This document shows, piece after piece, positions 1-6,668 of a stretch of DNA of 17,182 nucleotides. Source of the stretch: Thiomonas sp. X19 (GTDB lineage Bacteria; Pseudomonadota; Gammaproteobacteria; Burkholderiales; Burkholderiaceae_C). The stretch covers positions 3,011,017 through 3,028,198 of the forward strand of contig NZ_LT605203.1 of NCBI RefSeq assembly GCF_900089495.1. Direction: 5' to 3'. The notes below the pieces were generated by a model that was not told the DNA's origin, did no database searches, and saw only the letters and a list, made by a program, of their open reading frames with translations. The stretch's first letter is position 1. Each line of letters begins with the position of its first letter. The translations under genes and the position numbers were made by a program.

Positions 1-485
1 CCAGCAGGAATGGGACGCTGATACGGTGGAATGCTCCGAGAGCGCCACGGCTGCCTTCCAGGCGCAGTGCAATCAGGTTGGCCAGCGAACCGATGCCCAG
101 GCCAAAGCCGCCGACATTCACCGCCACGGCCAGCGCGGTGTAGTCCGTGGTGTAGTGCGACAGCAGCACGGCGGTGGGGACGTTGCTGATGAACTGCGAC
201 AGCAGCGTGCCGCCCAGAAACATCACCCAGGCCTGTTTCCAGTCCAGCGTCTGCACCAGTGCTTGCACCGGAGGCCATTGCGCCAAATGCCCCAGCCCCA
301 GGAACATGGCCGCGAACGTTGCCAGCAGCAGCCAGTCCACCTGCTTCAGCACGTCGCGGTCGGTCAGCACGAAAACGGCCAGCACCAATCCGCAAGCCAG
401 CGATGCGCGCCCCTCTTGGAGCAAAACCACCGTGGCTGCAAGCAGTAAACCCGCGACCACGCCAAGCATGGGGCGCTTGGGCGCG
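1..485 (-). pseudogene. SLC13/DASS-type permease, C-terminal part, 5' end cut off by IS3
   Basis: The reverse strand is open from 485 to the window edge and encodes about 160 residues of a polytopic membrane protein. Hydrophobic runs, a loop motif SQFISNVPTAVLLS and a downstream GGFGLGIGSLANLIALRL segment are visible. The SN-x-x-T type motif and the glycine-rich segment after it are typical of the second half of SLC13/ArsB/CitM-like anion permeases, which move carboxylates or inorganic anions across the inner membrane. The N-terminal half is absent because the IS3-family element begins at 486, and no start codon of the original gene remains. The 3' end continues past position 1, so the C-terminus cannot be judged. 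The family is fairly sure; the substrate cannot be inferred. The gene is almost certainly non-functional unless it is expressed as a half protein. Confidence 0.72.
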
Positions 486-535
486 TGAACCGCCCCGGTT
501 TTTGAGGAGGCTCCAACCTTGAAGAGAATGGAGCC

Positions 536-859
536 ATGAACAAGTCAAACAAGTTTTCCCCTGAAGTCCGCGAGCGCGCCGTGCGGATGGTGCAGGAGCA
601 CCGCGGTGAGTACCCCTCGCTGTGGGCCGCTGTGGAGTCGATTGCCCCCAAGATCGGCTGCTCGGCGCACACCCTGCTGGAGTGGGTCAGACGCGACGAG
701 GTCGATGCAGGCACGCGCCCAGGCGTGACCTCGGCAGAAGCGCAGCGGGTCAAGGATCTGGAGCGCGAGGTCAAGGAATTGCGCCGGGCCAACGAGATCC
801 TCAAGCTGGCCAGCGCGTTTTTCGCCCAGGCGGAGCTCGACCGCCGACTCAAGAGCTGA
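536..859 (+). CDS. IS3-family transposase OrfA (DNA-binding subunit)
   Basis: This 107-residue protein has an N-terminal helix-turn-helix of the HTH_Tnp_1 type ([14 protein letters not shown] at the start, then a second helix around [12 protein letters not shown]). A C-terminal leucine-zipper-like coiled coil follows ([18 protein letters not shown], roughly residues 70-90). This is the normal OrfA layout: it binds the terminal repeats and supplies the N-terminus of the OrfAB transposase. The ATG at 536 is preceded by GAGAATGGAGCC. Near the end, GTTTTTC at 817-823 lies in the phase expected for a -1 ribosomal slip (GCG TTT TTC read in frame 0), which joins this frame to the downstream one. OrfA ends at a TGA at 857-859. 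Confidence 0.9.
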   Translation: MNKSNKFSPEVRERAVRMVQEHRGEYPSLWAAVESIAPKIGCSAHTLLEWVRRDEVDAGTRPGVTSAEAQRVKDLEREVKELRRANEILKLASAFFAQAELDRRLKS

Positions 860-1767
860 AGGCATTTGTTGATCAATATCGTGACCGCTTCGGGGTCGAG
901 CCGATCTGCAAGGTCTTGCAGATCGCCCCAAGCGGTTACCGCCTGCATGCGGCCCGGCAGCGCCATCCTGAGTTGCTGCCGGCACGCACCCAGCGCGATC
1001 AGCGGCTGATCCCCCACATCCAACAGGTCTGGCAAGCGAACATGCAGGTCTATGGCGTTGACAAGGTCTGGAAGCAAATGCACCGCGAGGGTGTGGTGGT
1101 GGCGCGCTGCACGGTGGAGCGGCTGATGCGCAGGCTCGGATTGCAGGGCACCAGGCGCGGCAAGGTCGTGCGCACCACGATCCCTGACGCCAAGGCGCTG
1201 TGTCCGCTGGACCACGTCCACAGGGTCTTCAAGGCTGCGCGGCCCAATGCCCTTTGGGTGTCCGACTTCACCTACGTGTCCACCTGGCAGGGCTGGCTGT
1301 ACGTGGCGTTCGTCATCGACGTCTTCGCCCGGCGCATCGTCGGCTGGCGGGTGAGCAGTTCCATGCGCACGGACTTTGTGCTCGACGCGCTGGAGCAGGC
1401 GCTCTATGCCCGCCAACCCGAGCGGGACGATGCCTTGATCCATCACTCAGACAGAGGTTCGCAATATGTCAGCATTCGCTACACCGAGCGGCTGGCTGAA
1501 GCTGGGATTGAGCCTTCTGTAGGCAGCAAGGGCGACTCCTATGACAACGCCCTGGCCGAGACGATCAACGGGCTGTATAAGACCGAGCTGATCCATCGCC
1601 GTGCCCCCTGGAAGACCAAAGAATCGGTGGAGCTGGCGACCCTGGAATGGGTAGCTTGGTTCAACAACCACAGACTGATGGAACCCCTGGGCTATATCCC
1701 GCCGGCAGAAGCTGAGGCAAACTACTGGCGGCAGCAAGCCAGTCAGGCCACCACGGTGGCGGCCTGA
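820..1767 (+). CDS. IS3-family transposase OrfB / catalytic part of OrfAB
   Basis: This is the rve/DDE integrase-core transposase, read in the -1 frame relative to OrfA. The recognisable protein starts at about [19 protein letters not shown] (from 853). An HTH_21-type region follows, with [14 protein letters not shown] and [12 protein letters not shown]. The catalytic core shows all three acidic residues: D in [11 protein letters not shown] in HHSDRGSQY and E in [17 protein letters not shown]. No good independent start codon precedes the conserved region, so production as an OrfAB fusion through the GTTTTTC slip at 817-823 is more likely than separate initiation; the start given here is the slip site. 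No internal stop or lost catalytic residue is seen, so the element may still be active. Confidence 0.88.
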   Translation, partial: FRPGGARPPTQELKAFVDQYRDRFGVEPICKVLQIAPSGYRLHAARQRHPELLPARTQRDQRLIPHIQQVWQANMQVYGVDKVWKQMHREGVVVARCTVERLMRRLGLQGTRRGKVVRTTIPDAKALCPLDHVHRVFKAARPNALWVSDFTYVSTWQGWLYVAFVIDVFARRIVGWRVSSSMRTDFVLDALEQALYARQPERDDALIHHSDRGSQYVSIRYTERLAEAGIEPSVGSKGDSYDNALAETINGLYKTELIHRRAPWKTKESVELATLEWVAWFNNHRLMEPLGYIPPAEAEANYWRQQASQATTVAA

Positions 1768-1806
1768 CTTAGACCAACTGGCCTCCACGGAACCCGGGGC
1801 GGTTCA

Positions 1807-2669
1807 AAGCGCCGCGCGTGAGCATTGCCGGTCTTGGTGATCGAGCCGCGCCGCACACTGTTGCCGCTGGAATGCTCCGAAGGCACGAGTCCAAGGTAGC
1901 CCATGAGCTGGCGCGCCGTGCCGAAGCGGCTGATGTCTCCGACCTCGCACACCAGGCCGATGGCGCTGACGGTGTCGATGCCGCGCAGCGCCCGCAGCGC
2001 CGCCACGACCGGCTCGAAGCGCCAGCCTTGGACTATCTGCTGCAGCGCAGCCGTCAACCGCTGCACTCGCTCCTCGGTCGCTTGCACGGCCAGTTGGTAT
2101 TCCGTCAGCGCGATCTGATCTGCAGGGTGAGCAAAGTGCTGATCGGCGATCCAGCGCTGATGCATCTTGGTCCAGGACGTCTTGCCGGCATAGCGGCGGT
2201 CCTGGCGCAGCAGGAACGCTTTGAGCTGTTGACGCACCTTCAGGCGCAGGTTGACCGCGTCCTCGCGTGCCCGCCAGAGATTGCGCATCGCTTCGTGGGC
2301 CTCGTCGGGCACCCAGATGGCCTTGAGCTCGCCGGCGCGCGACAGCTCGGCCAGCCGGGCGCAATCGCGCCGATCAGTCTTGATTCGTTCGCCTGCTCGC
2401 CGCGGTATCAACGAGGGTGCAATGATCTCGCAGCGATAGCCGCGCCGAGTCAGCTCTCGATGCAGCCCGTAGCCGGTGGGCCCGGCCTCGTAGACCACGC
2501 TCACCTGCCGCGCCGGACCGTACTTGCGCAGCGTCTTGAGAACCCCCTGCACGTCGGGCCCGAGGGTGCCCACGAAACGGCTCGGCTCTCGCCCGGCTTC
2601 GCACACAGCAACCGCGATGCTGTCCTTGTGCGCATCCAGACCAACGAAGAACTTGATACTCTCGTCCAT
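1807..2669 (-). pseudogene. IS110-family DEDD transposase, C-terminally truncated
   Basis: The start is set at the ATG at 2669 (MDESIKFFVGLDAHKDS), because the family begins with this FVGLDAHK-type motif; a longer reading frame to 2741 adds only non-conserved residues. The N-terminal RuvC-like DEDD domain is intact: D12 in GLDAHKDS, E61 in VVYEAGPTGYGL, and D99/D102 in KTDRRDCARL. The C-terminal Tnp_20 region includes LRGIDTVSAIGLVCEVGD and VPSEHSSGNSVRRG, whose serine pair is where the family's catalytic serine sits. Native coding ends after GNAHARR (about residue 287). The reading frame then runs into the IS3 terminal repeat and adds roughly 20 foreign residues. Full-length relatives continue for some tens of residues, so this copy is judged defective. 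Confidence 0.85.
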
Positions 2670-2792
2670 GGCTCGTCTCCATACGGTTTGCGGCTGGGGA
2701 AACCCGCCGCATGTGGCTCGGCACACTCTCAGAGTGCGCAATCCACGATACCGGAGACGGGCCTTCCTTCGCCTATAGAGCGACCATCATGT
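2670..2792 (-). ncRNA. candidate IS110 left-end / bridge-RNA region
   Basis: In IS110-family elements the non-coding end upstream of the transposase encodes a structured bridge RNA that specifies target and donor DNA. Here the stretch upstream of the transposase start is retained and holds a stem-loop, GCACACTC (2721-2728), loop TCA, GAGTGCGC (2732-2739), pairing at seven of eight positions. The position and hairpin fit a bridge-RNA region. No target or donor loop was identified, and the transcript is inferred only from family knowledge. Confidence 0.3.
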
Positions 2793-2796
2793 CTAG
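2793..2796. repeat. target-site duplication CTAG, left copy
   Basis: CTAG immediately outside the left inverted repeat of the IS5-family element; it matches the copy at 3628-3631. Confidence 0.75.
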
Positions 2797-2805
2797 ATAA
2801 TGTCG

Positions 2806-3207
2806 TCACGAGATATGCAGCCAGAGGGCGAGACAGCGAATTTGCACGGCGGCAACGAATGAGGCGACGTTTTTCGCGTAGCGCGTCGCGATTCCCCTCC
2901 ACCGCTCGAGATGCAGGAAGGCGTTCTCGACCAGATGGCGTAGCTTGTCGAGCGCTTTGTCGTACGTTCTGGGTTGCTTGCGATTCTTGCGCGGCGGAAT
3001 CACGGCCTGGGCACCTTGCGCTTGGGCTTTCGCCACGATGGCATCGCTGTCGTAGCCTTTGTCAGCAAGCAGGCAGTCCATCTTGAACCCGTCCATCAAC
3101 TGCTCAGCCTCTGCGCAATCTGCTCGGGTACCTTCTGTAATAGCCGCTCTGAGCGGCAGACCATGCGCATCCACGGCCAGATGTATCTTGGTGTTGAGCC
3201 CCCTTTT
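2806..3207 (-). CDS. IS5-family (IS427-type) transposase OrfB, catalytic C-terminal half
   Basis: The frame is open from 3291, but recognisable transposase sequence begins at the frameshift run, with KRGLNTKIHLAVDAHGLPL. Next come ITEGTRADCAEAEQLMDG, LLADKGYDSDAIV (second catalytic aspartate), AVIPPRKNRKQPRTYD, and VENAFLHLERWRGIATRYAK, which holds the catalytic glutamate and the Y-x2-R-x3-E-x6-K-like signature of the DDE_Tnp_1 family. It is in the -1 frame relative to OrfA, and the slip sequence is AAAAGGGGG. The protein ends within the left inverted repeat region. No internal stop is seen, so the element looks transposition-competent. Confidence 0.82.
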   Translation of the reverse strand, partial: KRGLNTKIHLAVDAHGLPLRAAITEGTRADCAEAEQLMDGFKMDCLLADKGYDSDAIVAKAQAQGAQAVIPPRKNRKQPRTYDKALDKLRHLVENAFLHLERWRGIATRYAKNVASFVAAVQIRCLALWLHIS

Positions 3208-3569
3208 GTACGGCTCATGCCCTGATTGCTTCCACGCGCTCCCGCTGCGTGCGGGTGAACCTTGCAATGGCTGGCATCCAGCATGAGCCATTCGTAGTCG
3301 GGCTCAACCATGAGTTGCTCCAAGAGCGACTCCCATACGCCCCCGTCACGCCAGCGACAAAAACGTCGATGGGTGTTTTTCCACCCGCCATACGAGGCCG
3401 GTAGGTCTCGCCACGGCGCGCCGGTGCGAAGAATCCAGAACACGGCATTGATGAATTGGCGGTTGTCCAGCGCAACCCCACCCCAAACACCCGCTCGTCC
3501 CGGCAAAGAGGGTTCGAGCAAGGCCCAGTGCCTGTCTGAAATGTCGTGTCGATGAAGAGTCTCTGCCAT
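3096..3569 (-). CDS. IS5-family (IS427-type) transposase OrfA
   Basis: This is the N-terminal half of the transposase (DUF4096-type). It has DISDRHWALLEPSLPGRAG, FINAVFWILRTGAPWRDLP and WKNTHRRFCRWRDGGVWE, then LMLDASHCKVHPHAAGARG, which contains the first catalytic aspartate (MLDAS). The start is placed at the ATG at 3569 (MAETLHRHDISD). An upstream ATG at 3611 lies against the terminal inverted repeat and is less likely. The conserved reading leaves this frame at the AAAAGGGGG run (minus strand, 3207-3199); beyond it the residues to the stop at 3096 are out-of-frame sequence. The family makes the full transposase by frameshifting between OrfA and OrfB. Confidence 0.82.
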   Translation of the reverse strand: MAETLHRHDISDRHWALLEPSLPGRAGVWGGVALDNRQFINAVFWILRTGAPWRDLPASYGGWKNTHRRFCRWRDGGVWESLLEQLMVEPDYEWLMLDASHCKVHPHAAGARGSNQGMSRTKGGSTPRYIWPWMRMVCRSERLLQKVPEQIAQRLSS

Positions 3570-3627
3570 CTCAAGAGCGCGGTTGTTGAGAACAACGCCA
3601 TCATGCCACATCTCGTGACGACACTAT

Positions 3628-3631
3628 CTAG
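3628..3631. repeat. target-site duplication CTAG, right copy
   Basis: CTAG immediately outside the right inverted repeat of the IS5-family element; it matches 2793-2796. Confidence 0.75.
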
Positions 3632-3654
3632 GTGTCCGCAGCGTCCTGGAGCAG

Positions 3655-4359
3655 TCAGGTCGATGGCAGGTTGCCGACAACCCGCTGAGCTGCCTGCTGA
3701 ATATGGAGCAGCGAGAGCCTTTCAGCTTCCTGCTGGTCGCCGCTCAGGACTGCATCGAGGATTCGCGCGTGCTCGTCCCACACCCGATCACGAACGGTCG
3801 ACGGCTCAAGCACGGTAACCATTGCCCGCCGCAGGTGATTCCAATAGAGGCGCAGTGTCTCCAGAAGCAGCGGATTGCCGGCCGACTCATATATCCATAT
3901 GTGAAATGACATGTCGGCACTTGTGAGTTCCGCGATACGTCCATCTCGCAGAGCGGCATGCCCGCGCTCCATCAACGCGTCTACACGCTCCCGCGACAGC
4001 TTGTCGCTGTGTCGAGCGGCCAGCTTTGCCGCCATGGGGTCAAGAGACTCGCGCAGCTCATAGAGCGACTCGAAAAAAGCTCGACGTATCGGTGCCACTA
4101 GCAAGCCTCGACGGCCGGAGTCCTGCACGAAATCCTGCGATCTGAGTACCGTCAGCGCCTGCGTCACGGGTTGACGTGACACGTTCAGTCTGGCGGCAAG
4201 CTCGTCCTGATTGAGACGGTCGCCTGGACGAAGGATCCCTCCGCATATTGCCTCCAGAATCGATGAATAGACCTGCTCATACAGGGACGGCGACGTCTGC
4301 GGAATGCTGATCTGAATGCTACGGTGTTGCGCTTGAAACGTGATCGGTGCAATGGGCAT
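3655..4359 (-). CDS. GntR-family transcriptional regulator, FCD (FadR-like) subfamily
   Basis: This 234-residue regulator has an N-terminal winged helix-turn-helix (residues about 25-90: YSSILEAICGGILRPGDRL, then DELAARLNVSRQPVTQALTV). A C-terminal all-helical FCD ligand domain follows. The metal- or ligand-binding residues of FCD domains are present: D149 and H153 in ADMSFHIWIYESAGNP, H197 in WDEHARILDAV and H219 in LLHIQQA. Regulators of this subfamily usually repress catabolic genes and are released by an organic acid or acyl-CoA. The start at 4359 is chosen for the AGG six bases upstream; ATG 4383 and TTG 4422 are alternatives. It is the last gene of the same-strand cluster, about 166 bases after the tandem beta-helix gene, so it probably controls the hydroxyisobutyrate cassette. 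The effector is an inference: 2-hydroxyisobutyrate or its CoA ester. Confidence 0.87.
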   Translation of the reverse strand: MPIAPITFQAQHRSIQISIPQTSPSLYEQVYSSILEAICGGILRPGDRLNQDELAARLNVSRQPVTQALTVLRSQDFVQDSGRRGLLVAPIRRAFFESLYELRESLDPMAAKLAARHSDKLSRERVDALMERGHAALRDGRIAELTSADMSFHIWIYESAGNPLLLETLRLYWNHLRRAMVTVLEPSTVRDRVWDEHARILDAVLSGDQQEAERLSLLHIQQAAQRVVGNLPST

Positions 4360-4525
4360 ATCGGACCTACGAACAACTTCCATGGTGTGCTTTGATGGCA
4401 ATAAAGTGTTCAAGCTCGCCAACCCTGGGAACTATACAGGGACCTATAGAATCGTCCGGGTCCACTCGCGCGTGACCATGCACTTCAAGGCGACGCGCTC
4501 GGTGGACGATCCACCTGACGACGGT

Positions 4526-5626
4526 TCAGCGATCCGCACCGCGCAGAACAGCCTCCTGGTTGGCCGCAAACTCAGTCGCGTACTCGCGATAGATCTCGGC
4601 CGATACCTGAATGACTTGATGCATGCGGCCGCTCATGCGGGACATGGCGCGCGCCGGACGGCCGCCCCACAACCACCCGCTCTTGAGTACTTGTCCTGGA
4701 GCGGTACATGACCCTGCGGCAACGAACGTGTCGTCCATGACGACAGTGCCAGGTGCCAAGGTACTCCCCATGCCGACCAGGACGCGCGCACCAACGGTGC
4801 AGTCATGCAACAGCACGTTGTGCCCAATCGTTGACCCTTCGCCGACCCTTACCAGGTGCTCCTCGGAACGCAGAACAGTATTGTCCTGAACGTTCGCGCC
4901 CGAGGCGATGGTGACACCGAGCGCGCCGGACTCCAAGACGCAGCCAAACCAGAGGCTGCTGCCTTCCCCCATGCGAAGGGTGCCTGAGCCCGTAACAGTC
5001 GCCGCCACGTAGCCGTGATCGCCGCCGCTGATTGCGACCGAGTTCGCAACCCGCTCAATCGCCTTTGACGAACCAATCAGCCCGTCAGCTCGTACGCGTT
5101 TATGCAGCTCGCGCAATTCGACTGAATCTAGAGGTCGCATTGGTACCGCAGGCGACCCCTCACACCACTGCCCGGGGGGCAACACGCTTCGGGGATAGAC
5201 CACTGACCCGGCAGCCACGACGCAGCCCTTTCCGACAATCGCGCCATCCAGTACTGCGACGTTTTCCTCGATGACGCAGTCATCGCCCACGGTGCACGCG
5301 TGGACGACTGAGTTAGATCCGATGGTGACACGCGCTCCGAGCTTCGCACTATAGAGCTCGTGCGCGATGTGCACCGTGCTATGCAGGCCGAGATACAAGT
5401 TGTCCCCGACTTCGACCACATGGCCATCACCACGCAGGACGGCAAACGGCCCGAGTATGGCGTCGTTGCCCAACGTTACCCGTCCAAGTACGGCACTCCC
5501 AAATCCGCTGGAGCGCACGGGCCCGTTGAAGGCGGGTCGAACCCCCATGTACTCAAGCACGAAGGGGGAGGCCTCAAGCGCGCTCATGGTTCGCATCGCC
5601 AACCGCACCCCGCGCTTCCAGTCCAC
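4526..5626 (-). CDS. tandem gamma-carbonic-anhydrase / PaaY-like left-handed beta-helix protein
   Basis: This protein of up to 366 residues is made of two hexapeptide-repeat (left-handed beta-helix) domains, about 25-170 and 200-335, each ending in a helical tail. Each resembles a full gamma-class carbonic anhydrase/YrdA/PaaY/CaiE unit, normally a single-domain trimer of about 180-200 residues. Domain 1 keeps the LRGD segment (64-67) and histidines at 86 and 109, but Ser104 replaces the histidine of the usual GHN motif. Domain 2 has GHNVLLHDC with H269 and H274, but Arg253 replaces the first ligand and the RGD segment reads ESG (232-234). Members act as carbonic anhydrases, carnitine-pathway proteins or thioesterases (PaaY). 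Its place in a CoA-ester cluster favours a hydrolase or housekeeping role, but this is inference. The GTG at 5626 lies 25 bases after the adenosyltransferase gene; ATGs at 5596 and 5587 are alternative starts. Confidence 0.85.
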   Translation of the reverse strand: MDWKRGVRLAMRTMSALEASPFVLEYMGVRPAFNGPVRSSGFGSAVLGRVTLGNDAILGPFAVLRGDGHVVEVGDNLYLGLHSTVHIAHELYSAKLGARVTIGSNSVVHACTVGDDCVIEENVAVLDGAIVGKGCVVAAGSVVYPRSVLPPGQWCEGSPAVPMRPLDSVELRELHKRVRADGLIGSSKAIERVANSVAISGGDHGYVAATVTGSGTLRMGEGSSLWFGCVLESGALGVTIASGANVQDNTVLRSEEHLVRVGEGSTIGHNVLLHDCTVGARVLVGMGSTLAPGTVVMDDTFVAAGSCTAPGQVLKSGWLWGGRPARAMSRMSGRMHQVIQVSAEIYREYATEFAANQEAVLRGADR

Positions 5627-5651
5627 CGACCTGTGTCCACACGCCTCAGCC

Positions 5652-6227
5652 TCAAGTACTTCCGACCCTTGTTGTACGACCAGCAGTGGATGGCCAATAG
5701 ACCTCGGCCACGCCGGCGTGCCTGTTCAATACCTGAGCCAGTACAAAGAGGAGATCGGAAAGGCGGTTCAGGTACGGCACTCGCGCCGACGATGCGATGG
5801 GATCAATCTGTTCGAGGGAAACGATCGCGCGTTCGGCCGAACGACACGTCGTTCGCGCAATGTGACAGATTGCCGCCGGCTCGGATCCGCCAGGAAGAAT
5901 GAATTCCGTCAGAGGTGGAAGGCCAGCGTTGAATCGCTCGATCTCTTGACCCACATAGTCGACGCGCTCACTCGAAAGAACAAGTTTTCCGGGCTGACAA
6001 AATTCTGCACCCAGATCGAACAAGTCATTCTGAACCGTTGCGATCACGCGCTGGATATCTGGATCGACGACCTTGCTCATCAGCAAACCAAGCATGGAGT
6101 TCACTTCGTCGACGGCACCCAAAGCACAGACGTATGGGCTGTTCTTCCCTACGCGAGTGCCGCCAGCAAGTGAGGTTTCACCCGTGTCACCGGTCTTGGT
6201 TGTGATCTGACTCAAGCGATAGCTCAT
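5652..6227 (-). CDS. PduO-type ATP:cob(I)alamin adenosyltransferase
   Basis: The 191-residue enzyme transfers the 5'-deoxyadenosyl group of ATP to cob(I)alamin, making the adenosylcobalamin that the neighbouring mutase needs. The N-terminal ATP-binding loop TKTGDTGETSLAGGTRV (10-26) is complete. DEVNSMLG (40-47), SERVDYVGQEIERFN (86-100), FILPGGSEPAA (109-119), the helix ICHIARTTCRSAERAIV and LNRLSDLLFVLAQ (153-165) carry the residues conserved in PduO/MMAB proteins. The ATG at 6227 is chosen because GGAGA lies about nine bases upstream; a GTG at 6242 is in frame but has no such site. It follows the 103-residue gene by about 127 bases on the same strand. A dedicated cofactor enzyme next to a B12-dependent mutase suggests cassette-style acquisition. 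Confidence 0.92.
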   Translation of the reverse strand: MSYRLSQITTKTGDTGETSLAGGTRVGKNSPYVCALGAVDEVNSMLGLLMSKVVDPDIQRVIATVQNDLFDLGAEFCQPGKLVLSSERVDYVGQEIERFNAGLPPLTEFILPGGSEPAAICHIARTTCRSAERAIVSLEQIDPIASSARVPYLNRLSDLLFVLAQVLNRHAGVAEVYWPSTAGRTTRVGST

Positions 6228-6354
6228 GTCGGAGTTCTCCACTGTTGATCGTCGCTTTGGCCGCTTGGCGTTGAAGGTTCTTTTCTCATGGTTCCTACCC
6301 CAACCACAGACGATCGATCAATATTCATAGGGTTCCCCAGCGCCCTGTGGGCGA

Positions 6355-6666
6355 TCAAGGCTGCCGAAAAGACAGAGCCCGGGTATTCCAGACGCGATCC
6401 ATGTGCTCGAAGGCGCGCTGAATGTCTTCTGGACTCAAACTCGCCGCCACGGCGCTGCAGTAGCCTTCAAAGGCTGCACATCGCGTCGGATCAAGCCGAC
6501 GCAGGAGAGCGTAGCGATGCAGCGCCAGTTTGTCGTGCCCTTTGCGCGTACTGTCGACAAGCAATTGCTCGGCGGCTTGAGCGCTCCCTGTGGTCGCGAT
6601 CTCCTTCTTCAGGCGTCGGATTTCCTGACGCGTGAGAAGCAGTCGGACAACATCTTCCTCATGCAT
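6355..6666 (-). CDS. uncharacterised 103-residue protein coupled to hcmA
   Basis: I do not recognise this protein. Its ATG lies two bases after the stop of hcmA (TGA CC ATG), so translation is probably coupled. The first 50 residues are strongly charged and look helical (RLLLTRQEIRRLKKEIA, then KGHDKLALHRYALLRRLDP). The C-terminal half includes SLSPEDIQRAFEHMDRVWN. There is no signal peptide, membrane segment or metal-binding cluster; two cysteines (63, 70) are spaced seven apart. Its position in the mutase operon suggests a small accessory factor, or an adaptor for the mutase-chaperone complex, but that is inference. The following 127 bases before the adenosyltransferase gene contain only a short hairpin (CGCCC TGT GGGCG, 6341-6353) without a T-tract. 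Confidence 0.72.
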   Translation of the reverse strand: MHEEDVVRLLLTRQEIRRLKKEIATTGSAQAAEQLLVDSTRKGHDKLALHRYALLRRLDPTRCAAFEGYCSAVAASLSPEDIQRAFEHMDRVWNTRALSFRQP

Positions 6667-6668
6667 GG

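Larger units (their letters stand above)
486..1806 (+). mobile_element. IS3-family insertion sequence, complete, about 1.32 kb
   Basis: The element is bounded by imperfect inverted repeats starting TGAACCGCCCCGG on the left (486) and, read inward from the right (1806), TGAACCGCCCCGG again, with matching GGAGGC blocks a few bases further in. It contains the two overlapping reading frames typical of the family. The flanking triplets (GCG at 483-485, AAG at 1807-1809) do not match, so the usual 3-4 bp target duplication is missing. The left flank is a permease gene and the right flank is an IS110-type transposase gene. This suggests the present junctions arose by recombination or adjacent deletion rather than simple insertion. 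Confidence 0.9.
1807..2792 (-). mobile_element. IS110-family insertion sequence, 3' end removed
   Basis: A reverse-strand DEDD transposase gene and its upstream non-coding end remain. The downstream end of the element (the right end in the usual orientation) was removed where the IS3 element joins at 1806/1807. The outer left boundary cannot be placed exactly, because IS110 elements lack clear terminal inverted repeats; it lies between about 2740 and the IS5-element target duplication at 2793. The element should be immobile without its right end. Confidence 0.7.
2797..3627 (-). mobile_element. IS5-family (IS427-type) insertion sequence, complete, 831 bp
   Basis: The ends are inverted repeats: ATAATGTCGTCACGAGAT at 2797-2814, and on the opposite strand from 3627 inward ATAGTGTCGTCACGAGAT, differing at one position. 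Both sides carry CTAG (2793-2796 and 3628-3631), a clean 4-bp target duplication. The size, the two overlapping frames and the protein motifs fit the IS427 subgroup. The clean duplication suggests this is one of the more recent insertions in the window and sits exactly at the left edge of the catabolic cassette. Confidence 0.88.

Noticed and set aside
1818..3086. A 422-codon forward open frame across the IS110 remnant and into the IS5 element
   Set aside because: It is antisense to two recognisable transposases and spans a mobile-element boundary, so it cannot be one gene.
4501..4515. Hairpin GGTGGA CGA TCCACC after the tandem beta-helix gene
   Set aside because: The stem is only six base pairs with no T-tract on the transcribed strand. 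It does not convincingly end transcription, and the regulator gene follows on the same strand.
6341..6353. Short hairpin CGCCC TGT GGGCG just after the 103-residue gene
   Set aside because: A five-base stem without a T-tract in a GC-rich operon is expected by chance, and the cluster continues on the same strand.
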